A stretch of 64,000 nt of DNA from Chloroflexota bacterium. GTDB lineage: Bacteria; Chloroflexota; Anaerolineae; Anaerolineales; E44-bin32. The stretch is from assembly GCA_022561215.1 (NCBI GenBank), contig JADFRQ010000012.1, positions 1 to 64,000 of the forward strand, read 5' to 3'. Under the pieces are notes generated by a model that was not told the origin of the DNA, made no database searches, and saw nothing but the letters and a program-made list of their open reading frames with translations. Below are positions 25,430 to 33,430 of the stretch, piece after piece; position 1 is the first letter of the stretch; each line of letters begins with the position of its first letter. The translations under genes were made by a program, and so were the position numbers.

Positions 25430-25801
25430 TTAAATCATCGCCGTAAGATCATCTGTTGTTCGATGCATATCTAAGAAAAGCAGACCAAGTTTCGCCTGTT
25501 TTCTTGCCAGCACAGTTAACACTGCTTCGCTGCCAATGGACATCAAGATTACGAACCCACTTTCGCCGCGGATATACACTTGATCAAGTTGGCCTCTTCC
25601 CAATTCTGATGCGATACGCTCGCCAAGCGAAAGCATTGCTGCGGACATTGCCGAAACGCGGTCTTCCTCAACATCTGCAGGCAATGCGGAGGCCATCGTT
25701 AACCCATCAACACTTATCACCGCCGACGCCTCGACATCGGGAGAGGATGATTGCAAATCCCGCAGACGATCCACCATAAGTTCAGTGCGCGATTTTGTCA
25801 A
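25430..25801 (-). CDS. roadblock/LC7 domain protein
   Basis: A 123-residue roadblock/LC7 protein, a small dimeric fold that often regulates MglA-type or other small GTPases. It shows the pattern EASAVISVDGLTMASALP, then SAMSAAMLSLGERIASELG, then VYIRGESGFVILMSIG. The start is placed at TTG 25801, seven bases after GGAGGAG. The longer form from TTG 25819 would start inside that ribosome-binding sequence. No GTPase gene is next to it, so the partner is unknown. Confidence 0.85.
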   Translation of the reverse strand: MTKSRTELMVDRLRDLQSSSPDVEASAVISVDGLTMASALPADVEEDRVSAMSAAMLSLGERIASELGRGQLDQVYIRGESGFVILMSIGSEAVLTVLARKQAKLGLLFLDMHRTTDDLTAMI

Positions 25802-25974
25802 ATCTGTGCTCCTCCGCAATAGTGTTTTCCAAACTTATTTGACTGACGCTAAGAAGCATAGCGATTTTTCTCTGACAGGCAAGCATGGGAGACCTCGATA
25901 TTTTGCGCTATAATGCTCGATCGCCGGGAGGCAGCGGGCCTTCCGAAACCACTATTTGATACTTGGAGAAGCAT

Positions 25975-26637
25975 ATGCCAGAGTGGCTTGAGACGGAAAT
26001 TATTTCTATTCTTACCGACCTTTTTCAGACGATAGGTTGGGGAGGTGTTCTCGGTATCATGGCACTTGAAAGCGCCAATATTCCCATCCCCAGCGAAGTC
26101 ACCATGCCGTTGGCGGGTTGGTTACTGGTGGAAGATGTCGGCGGAACGGCGCTGCAGTCGATTTGGTTGGGGGGTCTGTGGGGTGGAATTGGATGCACCG
26201 TGGGATCACTCGCCTCGTACGCGCTCGGTGCCAGGGGTGGCCGTCCATTCCTCGCAAAGTATGGAAAATATTTAATGATCAGCCCACACGATCTTGAGCT
26301 CGCCGATAGATGGTTTGCAAAATACGGTGATCGGACGGCATTTTTCTCGCGCTTGCTTCCAATTGTTCGAACTTTTATCTCATTTCCGGCAGGGGTTGCA
26401 AGAATCCCCTTGAGGCCATTTCTTATTTATACCTTCATAGGATCTTTTATTTGGACCGCGGGGCTTTCGTATGGAGGTTTTGTTTTTGGCTCGCGCTGGG
26501 AGGAACTAAGAGCAGTAATGCGCCCCTTTGATATCCCCATTGCAATCGTCATTCTCATCGGGCTTAGTTTTTATATCTATCATCACGTGCGCCGAGGAAT
26601 TCAATCCAAAGCAGAGGATGCAACCCCTCGGTCTTGA
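25975..26637 (+). CDS. DedA family membrane protein
   Basis: A 220-residue polytopic inner-membrane protein of the DedA/SNARE-associated group, some members of which flip undecaprenyl phosphate or other lipids. Family marks are ESANIPIPSEVTMPLAGWLL near residue 35, FLAKYGKYLMIS, and the basic/Pro motif FFSRLLPIVRTFISFPAG near 120. ATG 25975 follows GGAG by six bases and is preferred over TTG 25963. The 3' end overlaps the convergent PrsW gene by 37 bp. Confidence 0.9.
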   Translation: MPEWLETEIISILTDLFQTIGWGGVLGIMALESANIPIPSEVTMPLAGWLLVEDVGGTALQSIWLGGLWGGIGCTVGSLASYALGARGGRPFLAKYGKYLMISPHDLELADRWFAKYGDRTAFFSRLLPIVRTFISFPAGVARIPLRPFLIYTFIGSFIWTAGLSYGGFVFGSRWEELRAVMRPFDIPIAIVILIGLSFYIYHHVRRGIQSKAEDATPRS

Positions 26638-27809
26638 ACCTCCAGCACCCGAGGGCTTAATCTTTTTGCGATGCGGGGCAGTGCGAAGATGGCGATGATG
26701 ACCATCCCCACAATTGCGATTGGCAATGCGTTTTCTAGCAGCCGATAGGCCTGCGTAACAGAATCTTCCACTTTGGCGCCTTCAAGAATCGCAAGGCTGA
26801 TCGCAATCGCATTCCACAGTCCATGAAAAGCGACAGCAAGAAAATAACCTAATCCCAGACGACTCCAACGTTTGCGAACGATCCCCTCTGCCAACCCCCA
26901 AGTGGCTATACCTGTTGTAAAAGCATGCATTAAGGTTGCCCCTGCGCGGGCAACCATGACGGCAAGCCAGGCATCTGTCTGTTGGGAAAGCAGAATTCCC
27001 TCGATCAATCCGTAGGAAGCGCCGCCAATCACGCCACTTAAGAAGGCTTCTGCCGGGGACAATCCGCGTCGTAACAGTGGCCAAATTACCATTGTTTTAA
27101 GCGCTTCTTCCAGCAGTGGCACAAGCAGCGAAACAAAGCCGAAGATCAGCGCAAGCACCCAGGGCATTGCCATCAGCAGTTCGGTAACCTCTGTGATCTC
27201 TGAAGAGGATAGATTTGCGAGCAGATCCAAGAGCGCACGACCCTCAATCGAGCCCGATGCTCCCAACACGAAGAGCAGCAGCACGGGGATCAATAAAATA
27301 ATCTCACTGAAAAACGCAAAAAAGGGGACCGCCCACAGACCGACGGTAAATTGGCCCCACAACCTGCGTTTCGAAAGGGCAGGACTATGTTTTCGGACGA
27401 GCAATATTGCAAAGGTGCTCGATCCACAAGCGCCCAAAATTTGTGCTGCCGGTCCCAGGATATTGGGAAATAGGCCTGCATTGAAGCCGATAAAGCCCAA
27501 ACCAAGCGCAATGGGGAAAACCGTGACGGGAATTAGCGCTGCCGCTCTGGATATTGGCCGCCGCGCATCCCGCATGCCCCGCAGACTGCGAAATCCAAAT
27601 AGAACTGCCGGGACGCCGGCAAGTGACAGAAAGATAAAAATTACAAACCATGTTGCAGTTTGAGAGGTGAGCTCAGGATTTCCCATAAGCAACGAGATCA
27701 CTGAAAATGCCCCACTTAACATGGCGATTCCCAGGGTGATCATGCTCCCGGCTATGGCAAAGATGAAGAACCACAAATCGGAGGATCTGGCTTTTCGCGG
27801 AATAGTCAT
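26601..27809 (-). CDS. PrsW-family intramembrane metalloprotease
   Basis: A 402-residue multi-pass membrane protein of the PrsW/CAAX-protease-like group. The active-site motifs are EEALKTMVIWP near residue 235 (EExxK), HAFTTGI and AFHGLWN, in order and inside predicted helices. PrsW in Bacillus cuts an anti-sigma factor during envelope stress. Whether this copy does so is unknown. Its ATG overlaps the stop of the upstream selenoprotein candidate (ATGA), so the two are translationally coupled. It converges on and overlaps the DedA gene. Confidence 0.88.
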   Translation of the reverse strand: MTIPRKARSSDLWFFIFAIAGSMITLGIAMLSGAFSVISLLMGNPELTSQTATWFVIFIFLSLAGVPAVLFGFRSLRGMRDARRPISRAAALIPVTVFPIALGLGFIGFNAGLFPNILGPAAQILGACGSSTFAILLVRKHSPALSKRRLWGQFTVGLWAVPFFAFFSEIILLIPVLLLFVLGASGSIEGRALLDLLANLSSSEITEVTELLMAMPWVLALIFGFVSLLVPLLEEALKTMVIWPLLRRGLSPAEAFLSGVIGGASYGLIEGILLSQQTDAWLAVMVARAGATLMHAFTTGIATWGLAEGIVRKRWSRLGLGYFLAVAFHGLWNAIAISLAILEGAKVEDSVTQAYRLLENALPIAIVGMVIIAIFALPRIAKRLSPRVLEVQDRGVASSALD

Positions 27810-29077
27810 CGAGACTCGACGCTCACAGTTTTGATGAATGCCTGAGGAGGTTCGAGAATATCGTCAAGTGGATCACGTTTTTCCAGGGAGGAAAGCAGTT
27901 CAAGGCCATCAATCACTCGTCCAAAAATTGTGTGCTGGCCGTCAAGTTCCGGCAACGGACGGAGTGTGATAAAAAACTTGCTTCCATTTGAATCCGATCC
28001 GCTGTTGGTGATTGCCACCATGCCAACTTCGCCAAAATCTAATCGCGGGTCGATTTCCAACTGGTAATGATATCCGGGATCACCAAAGCCGGTTCCACTT
28101 GGATCTCCCGTTTCTGCCAATACATCTTCAATAACCCTTATGAATCCATTCCCGTCAAACCAACCCTCATTCTGCAGGAACAGAAAACTGTTTACTGCAA
28201 GAGGCGCAGAATCGGGGTAAAGTTGAATGACGATCTCTCCGATATTGAGGTGAAGTCTGACAATCAAATCACTTCCGGCGGAAAGCTTCATTGGAGGATA
28301 AGCAGCAAATTGACGATTTTCATGGATTTCGAGGCGCACAAATGCTTCGAGAACAGGCAATTCAGGAGCCAGCGGAAATAGCTCATCATTTAGGAAAATG
28401 GCCGGTGTTCCGGTGAGACCCGAACTCAATGCTGCGGTGAAGGCTTCTTCCATCAATGCTGAATAACGCCCAACCGCGAGATCATCATTAAATTTATCGA
28501 TGTCGAGATCAAGCTCAATAGCGGCGATGGATAACCACCCTCTAAACGCGTCCGGGGAAAGGTCTACCCACTCATCCCATCTTTCAAACAAGATATCGTA
28601 CATGGGCCAAAACTTGCCCTGCGCGCCGGCAGCTTCGGAGGCCTGCCCTGCCAACGAGGCTTTGTCGTGGATGGATAGAAGGGGAAAATGGCGGAAAATG
28701 ACACGCAGATCATCTGGATGAAGCGCTTCGAGCTGCGCCAGCACGGGCGCAAATTGAGCACAAAATGGTCATTGAAAATCCGAGTAAAACACGAGAGAAA
28801 CTTGGGCGCTTGAGGGACCCTTACTCCACTCATTGGCGCTGATGGCTGGTATGGGAGCAGCAGTGGGAAGAGAACTTGCGGGCGGTAGGGTCGCCGTTGG
28901 GGGAAGTTGGGTCGCGGTGGGCCCGAGAACTACCGGGCTTCTGGAAATCGTCGCTGTGGTAGCCGCAGGAGTTTGTGGACTCGGCGAACACCCATAGATG
29001 AAAATTGCGATGCCCAGTGCAATGCACGACCGGGGCAATTTTCTCAATTTTGACTTTGGATCAATCGTCATAGACAT
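27806..29077 (-). CDS. candidate selenoprotein: DsbA-like lipoprotein fused to cyclophilin (in-frame TGA = Sec103)
   Basis: One 423-residue protein if TGA 28771-28769 is read as selenocysteine. Residues 1-30: signal peptide with lipobox Cys30 (IAIFIYGC). About 31-85: Pro/Thr/Ala linker. About 86-265: DsbA/thioredoxin_4 domain, with VFYSDFQ, then Sec103-P-F-C106 in place of CPxC, and the cis-Pro loop LTGTPAIFLND (Pro225). About 270-423: cyclophilin-type prolyl isomerase (FIRVIEDV with the catalytic Arg, GSKFFITL, LDGQHTIFGRVIDG). Both halves are in the same frame, and the TGA falls exactly on the nucleophilic Cys position. A hairpin follows the TGA, and a tRNA-Sec gene lies nearby. It probably acts outside the membrane in thiol redox and protein folding. 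The alternative is a chance nonsense mutation. Confidence 0.85.
28734..28751 (-). promoter_or_regulatory. bSECIS-like hairpin downstream of TGA
   Basis: On the coding strand TGCGCC-CGTGCT-GGCGCA forms a perfect 6-bp stem, extendable by a T-G pair, with a 6-nt loop containing GU. The loop begins 24 nt after the TGA, and the loop G is at +25. Known bacterial SECIS elements have a small G/GU-containing apical loop at about this distance. SelB recognition is inferred. Confidence 0.6.
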
Positions 29078-29415
29078 CTCGTCGATGGGATTCGGACGTA
29101 TCTTGTGATCTCATTCTAAATTTCTACCAATTGGCCAAAATTTACCCCAAATGAAAGTGGTTTCCATCAAAGCATGCTCCATGAGATTAGGCGAAGAGGA
29201 GCACACTTTTACCCTCCTGGGATGCGCTGCCTGCCCAAGCGTTGCGTGCTGGTGTAGGTTTTAGCATTCGCGAGCTACCCATTATCTGGATAAATCTTAG
29301 ACGTGATAGGACAAAACGCGGTTTAATCCTGCAGCGGATTCGGAGTGAATCTCGCGGAATTGTAGCAGGTTTTATTGCGCTGCGTAGTTATACAGCTCCA
29401 GCAAAAGTGCAAACC
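29078..29415. other. gene-free stretch between selenoprotein gene and tRNA-Sec
   Basis: About 340 bp between divergent transcription units. It should hold the promoter of the minus-strand lipoprotein gene, but no convincing -35/-10 pair was identified. No protein-like frame. Confidence 0.35.
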
Positions 29416-29444
29416 TTGTCACCTCCATATGCATGCGGTATGCT
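29416..29444 (+). promoter_or_regulatory. promoter of tRNA-Sec
   Basis: TTGTCA (29416-29421), a 17-bp spacer and TATGCT (29439-29444), 10 bp before the tRNA 5' end. Strong match to a sigma-70 promoter. Confidence 0.6.
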
Positions 29445-29454
29445 TTGATCCTAT

Positions 29455-29548
29455 GGGGGTGGTTGGGTCCCGGTGGGCTCCACGGTCTTCAAAATCGCTG
29501 GCGGGTCGCACAGCGGGCCGCGGTGGGTTCGACTCCCACCCACTCCCG
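29455..29548 (+). tRNA. selC: tRNA-Sec (anticodon TCA)
   Basis: A 94-nt selenocysteine tRNA that delivers Sec to UGA through SelB. The anticodon loop CTTCAAA gives TCA. The acceptor arm has eight pairs (GGGGGTGG with CCACTCCC), with a 5-bp T stem (GTGGGTTCGACTCCCAC), making the 13-bp acceptor/T stack typical of bacterial tRNA-Sec. The variable arm is very long, and the D arm carries the CGGTGGGCTCC-type sequence seen in these tRNAs. No encoded CCA. It lies 377 bp from the start of the divergent candidate selenoprotein and 21 bp before the M50 protease gene. Confidence 0.93.
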
Positions 29549-29569
29549 CTTGAGTAATTTGGGGCAAAT

Positions 29570-30796
29570 ATGCAACAAGATTCTCCACAATTGAATATTC
29601 AGCAATCCGAAGATCAACTCCTACGATCCGTGCGCGCGGTTATGCGGGTGGAGGAAGTGACCCACGGAAGTCCAGGCGATGACTTTGTTGTTCGCTTTCG
29701 AGGAAAAATATTGGGGGATTCGGAAGCTGCTTATGAGCGCTTGAACCCGGTTTTCTCTAAGCAGGGGATGACGCTGCTATTCCGTGAAGAGGATAGTGAG
29801 CATTTTGTGCAAGGAATTCCTGAGCTTGAGAAGCCCAAGCCTTCAAACCCATCGATAAACGTCCTTCTCTTTATCTTGACCTTATTTAGTGTCTTGACGG
29901 CAGGTGTCCTTTATTCACTCGAGGATATCGCCATAATCGAGGAAAGGGGCCTGATCCTGGGCATTCTTTCGCAGATCCCGATCGGCATTCCATTCGCTTT
30001 TAGCCTCTTGTCAATCCTTTTGGCGCATGAATTCGGCCATTACCTCGCCGCACGTTATCACAAGGTCCCGGTCTCGCTACCCTACTTTCTTCCTTTCCCG
30101 GTAAGTTTATTCGGAACCCTGGGTGCATTCATCAAGCTCAAGGCGCCGCCAAGAAATCGTAATGCAATTCTCGATATCGGCATTGCCGGTCCGCTGGCGG
30201 GAATGGCAGTCGCCATTCCAATTCTTTTCTTGGGGCTGGTACTTTCGGAGGTTAAGCCACTTCCGCCGACAGCCTTTGCAATGCAAGGTACCACCCTCGA
30301 GGGAAACTCGCTTCTTTACCTGGGAGCAAAATTCATCGTTACCGGGCAGTTGCTGCCGGCCCCCGCCGATTACGCCGGCCTGAACCCGGTGTTGTATTGG
30401 ATTCGTTACTTTTTTCTCGGGCTTCCCACACCAATCGGCGGCACCGACATTTTGCTGCACCCTATCGCCTGGGCGGGTTGGGCAGGATTGTTAGTGACGG
30501 CACTTAATCTTATTCCGGCCGGGCAGCTGGATGGGGGCCATGTGATGTATGTGCTTCTAGGGCAAAAAGTTCGCCGGACATGGCCGTTCATTGTGGTTTT
30601 GCTGATCGGGCTGGGGGTTGTCTGGTCTGGATGGTACCTCTGGGCGGCAATGATATTCTTTATGGGCCGAACCCATGTGCAGCCTCTTAACGAGATAACG
30701 CCGCTGGACAATCGAAGAAAATGGATTGCCATTTTTGGATTGTTGGTCTTTATCCTCGTCTTTACACCGGTCCCTTTGAGAAGTTTCCTTAATTAA
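29570..30796 (+). CDS. site-2 protease family (M50) membrane metalloprotease
   Basis: A 408-residue multi-pass intramembrane zinc protease. The zinc motif HEFGH is at residues 153-157. The third ligand lies in NLIPAGQLDGGH near residue 321. About 95 cytoplasmic residues precede the first helix, and no PDZ domain is seen, as in the EGY1/plant-like bacterial group. Such enzymes cut membrane-bound regulators or clear signal remnants. It starts 21 bp after tRNA-Sec and may be read through from the same promoter. No strong ribosome-binding site is present (GGGG at a distance of six). Confidence 0.9.
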   Translation: MQQDSPQLNIQQSEDQLLRSVRAVMRVEEVTHGSPGDDFVVRFRGKILGDSEAAYERLNPVFSKQGMTLLFREEDSEHFVQGIPELEKPKPSNPSINVLLFILTLFSVLTAGVLYSLEDIAIIEERGLILGILSQIPIGIPFAFSLLSILLAHEFGHYLAARYHKVPVSLPYFLPFPVSLFGTLGAFIKLKAPPRNRNAILDIGIAGPLAGMAVAIPILFLGLVLSEVKPLPPTAFAMQGTTLEGNSLLYLGAKFIVTGQLLPAPADYAGLNPVLYWIRYFFLGLPTPIGGTDILLHPIAWAGWAGLLVTALNLIPAGQLDGGHVMYVLLGQKVRRTWPFIVVLLIGLGVVWSGWYLWAAMIFFMGRTHVQPLNEITPLDNRRKWIAIFGLLVFILVFTPVPLRSFLN

Positions 30797-30933
30797 GTGT
30801 TCTTACTACAATCCTTTGCTTGCGCTAAATAATGACGATGGTTGGGGAAACACCTCCTCGGCGGATGTCTCACCCACATTTCGCATGTTGAAAAGCACAC
30901 AGCTGGAATGAAAAAGCGAAGCGAGGATGTGTG

Positions 30934-31410
30934 TTACGCCGCGAATTCCCCGTTTAATTTCTCTAGAACTTCCTTGCTGTGACCTTTTGGGCTAACTTTT
31001 TCGAAAACAGACTCAATGATCCCTTGTTTGTCGATAATGTAAGTCGTTCGTTTGATGCCCATGAATTCGCGTCCGAAAAATTTCTTTTCCACCCAAACGC
31101 CATACAGTTCACTGACCGCGTGATTCGAATCGGCAAGGAGAGTGAAGGGTAAATTGTACTTCTTGATAAATTTGGCCTCATCTTGCACGTTATCATGACT
31201 GACCCCTATTATTACGGCCTCTCGATCGACATACAAGCGATGGTCATCTCGAAATTCACATGCTTCTACAATACATCCAGGTGTGTCGGCACGCGGAAAA
31301 AAGTAGAGCACAATTTGTTTGCCAAGATAGTCCGATAACCGAACGTTATCTCCTGCTTGATTTTGCAGTTCAAATTCGGGTGCGATCGTGCCGACTTCAA
31401 GGATCGTCAT
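30934..31410 (-). CDS. bcp: thioredoxin-dependent thiol peroxidase (Bcp/PrxQ)
   Basis: A 158-residue peroxiredoxin that reduces hydrogen peroxide and organic peroxides in the cytoplasm. The peroxidatic cysteine is in ADTPGCIVEACEF near residue 47, and the second Cys five residues later is the usual PrxQ resolving Cys. Both are ordinary Cys codons, so this is not a second selenoprotein. FFPRADTPGC and GIKRTTYIIDKQGII are diagnostic. It lies 36 bp after the MoeA-PBP gene and is probably the last gene of that operon. Confidence 0.93.
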   Translation of the reverse strand: MTILEVGTIAPEFELQNQAGDNVRLSDYLGKQIVLYFFPRADTPGCIVEACEFRDDHRLYVDREAVIIGVSHDNVQDEAKFIKKYNLPFTLLADSNHAVSELYGVWVEKKFFGREFMGIKRTTYIIDKQGIIESVFEKVSPKGHSKEVLEKLNGEFAA

Positions 31411-31446
31411 AGTAGTGGGACTCCAGCGAATTATTTTTGAGGGATG

Positions 31447-33426
31447 TTAAGAGAAAGAAGCAACAAGCTTGCCCATTTCACGCGTATCATAGCCAGGAAT
31501 GGCATGGACCTCCTCACGAAATTGCAGCGACGCTAAAAGGTCAAACAAGGGAGTTAATAGGGTCGAGTCGGAGAATTCATTCGGTATGATAAGGTCATAA
31601 CGTTCCTCAAAAAGAGGAATAAAATCGAGGGCAAGCGCATTGGCGGCGGCCAGAATTCCCAAACCACAATCTGCTCTTCCTGAGGCAACTGCCGCTGCCA
31701 GCGTCATGTGTGTATATTCTTCCCAGGCATATCCATTGATTTCTTCTCCATTGATGCCCAATTCCGCCAGATGAAAGTCGAGCAACAGACGAGTTCCCGA
31801 ACCTCGTTGCCGGTTGACGATATGAATTTCAGGATCGCGAAGATCGTCCAGCGACTTTATTTTTCTGGGATTACCCTGGGGAATAATCAGGCCTTGCTGG
31901 CGATAAACCAGCGTGATCACATCCAACGCAGTGCCGGGGAGATATTTTTTCACGTAGCTCAAATTGTATTCGCCGGTTTCTGGATCCAAGAGATGGCTCC
32001 CGGCAGCATGTGCTTCCTTGCGCTGCAGCGCAATTAGACCTCCCATGCTTCCTATATTCGCGGAAGAAACACGAACGTTGCGCCGTGCAAGGTGCTGTGC
32101 AATCAAATCGATTGTCAGATCATGTGAGCCGAGAAAAACGATGGTCCGATCAATCTCCTCCGGTGTTCGGTATAGATAAACAGTCACTAGCTCCCCGGCC
32201 TGCATTCCCTGCACCCCACTGGGGATGCGAACAATTCCATCGGCGCGTACCAGCGACGTGATCGTGCCCGCCCCGCGAGACAATGGCGAAACAACCGTCC
32301 GTCCACCGACTTTCCCGACCGTCACCCTCAAATATTCATCATCTCCCATTTTGGAGTGAACCTTTCGGGTAAGGTTGGCTTTAAGCGTTTGTTTTTGATG
32401 CGCAGGTCGCCCCAACCATTTCGCCAGCAGAGGCTCTACGAAAATTTCGCCCGTCAACGCAGCCGAGACCGGATAGCCGGGAACACCGATTACGGGGATG
32501 CTTCCCCTGCCAGATTCTTCACTCGCTGATTGAAAATTTACCCTCAGCATACCCAAGATCACCGGGTGACCGGGGCGTATGGCAACTCCGTGGACCAGAA
32601 GCTTGCCTAAGCTGGCAACCACTTGGGATGTGAAATCTTCTGAACCTGCAGAAGAGCCAGCATTAATCAGCAGCAGATCAAAATTCTGCAGGTTTTCCTC
32701 AATCACACTTGAAATTTGGTTGAAATTGTCCGGGACGATCGGCAAGCGAGTCGATCTTCCGCCCCATTCTTCAATCTGCGCGCTTAAAACCAGCGAGTTG
32801 TATTCGATAATATCTCCAGGATTTGGATCGCTGCCGGGGGGTACAAGTTCTGACCCTGTGGGGAGTATGGCGACGCGCGGCTGTCGGCAAACATTAACAG
32901 TCGCGTGCCCGCTTCCCGCCAAGGCACCCAGGTCGACCGGGCGTATCCTATGGCCGGCGGGAAGCAAAAGCTCCGTGGCCACGATGTCTTCACCTAGCGG
33001 ACGTACATGGCTCCACGGTGCAACGGCCGACCGCAGTTGAAAAGCCTTCCATTCCGAGCGTTTTTCTTCCGGTTCCAGGGGTTCGACGTGTTCAATTGGG
33101 ATCACGGCATCGGCCCAATCGGGGATGGGATCGCCGGTATCGACATAGACGCATTGTGCCCCTATTGCAATCATTTGCGGCGAGTTTTCCGAAGCGCCTG
33201 CTGTTGTGGAAGATGGCAGCGCAAAGCCATCCATCGCTGCGCTGTGGTAGTGAGGGGAGCTAATTTTGGCCCAGATAGCTTTCGCCGTGATGCGGCCGTT
33301 GGCATGCTCCAGTGGAATTTCTTCACCTTCCAGCGCATGCCACAATCCGGCCATTTTTAGCTCATCAACAAAGAGAGACCACGCTTCGGAAAAGGGCACA
33401 TCGTGAAGGTAAATTGACTCACTCAT
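31447..33426 (-). CDS. MoeA fused to periplasmic-type substrate-binding domain
   Basis: A 659-residue fusion. Residues 1 to about 420 are a MoeA/MogA-type molybdopterin molybdotransferase (SPHYHSAAMDGFAL, VDTGDPIPDWADAVI, IGVPGYPVSA). Residues about 430-655 are a PBP-like domain of the LysR-substrate/ModA type (VFLGSHDLTIDLIAQHLARR, VNRQRGSGTRLLLDFHLAEL, AAVASGRADCGLGILAAA). This arrangement is known in bacteria and archaea. The binding domain may sense molybdate or tungstate in the cytoplasm, since no signal peptide is present. It starts 4 bp after the second moeA, so two MoeA-type proteins are made together. Confidence 0.92.
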   Translation of the reverse strand: MSESIYLHDVPFSEAWSLFVDELKMAGLWHALEGEEIPLEHANGRITAKAIWAKISSPHYHSAAMDGFALPSSTTAGASENSPQMIAIGAQCVYVDTGDPIPDWADAVIPIEHVEPLEPEEKRSEWKAFQLRSAVAPWSHVRPLGEDIVATELLLPAGHRIRPVDLGALAGSGHATVNVCRQPRVAILPTGSELVPPGSDPNPGDIIEYNSLVLSAQIEEWGGRSTRLPIVPDNFNQISSVIEENLQNFDLLLINAGSSAGSEDFTSQVVASLGKLLVHGVAIRPGHPVILGMLRVNFQSASEESGRGSIPVIGVPGYPVSAALTGEIFVEPLLAKWLGRPAHQKQTLKANLTRKVHSKMGDDEYLRVTVGKVGGRTVVSPLSRGAGTITSLVRADGIVRIPSGVQGMQAGELVTVYLYRTPEEIDRTIVFLGSHDLTIDLIAQHLARRNVRVSSANIGSMGGLIALQRKEAHAAGSHLLDPETGEYNLSYVKKYLPGTALDVITLVYRQQGLIIPQGNPRKIKSLDDLRDPEIHIVNRQRGSGTRLLLDFHLAELGINGEEINGYAWEEYTHMTLAAAVASGRADCGLGILAAANALALDFIPLFEERYDLIIPNEFSDSTLLTPLFDLLASLQFREEVHAIPGYDTREMGKLVASFS

Positions 33427-33430
33427 CGTG

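Noticed and set aside
28769-29077. Stand-alone 102-residue lipoprotein ending at the TGA
   Set aside because: It ends at the exact active-site position of a thioredoxin-fold domain whose remainder follows in the same frame. It is better explained as the first part of the selenoprotein.
30934-31410. Bcp peroxiredoxin as a second selenoprotein
   Set aside because: Both redox positions are normal Cys codons and the frame is open throughout.
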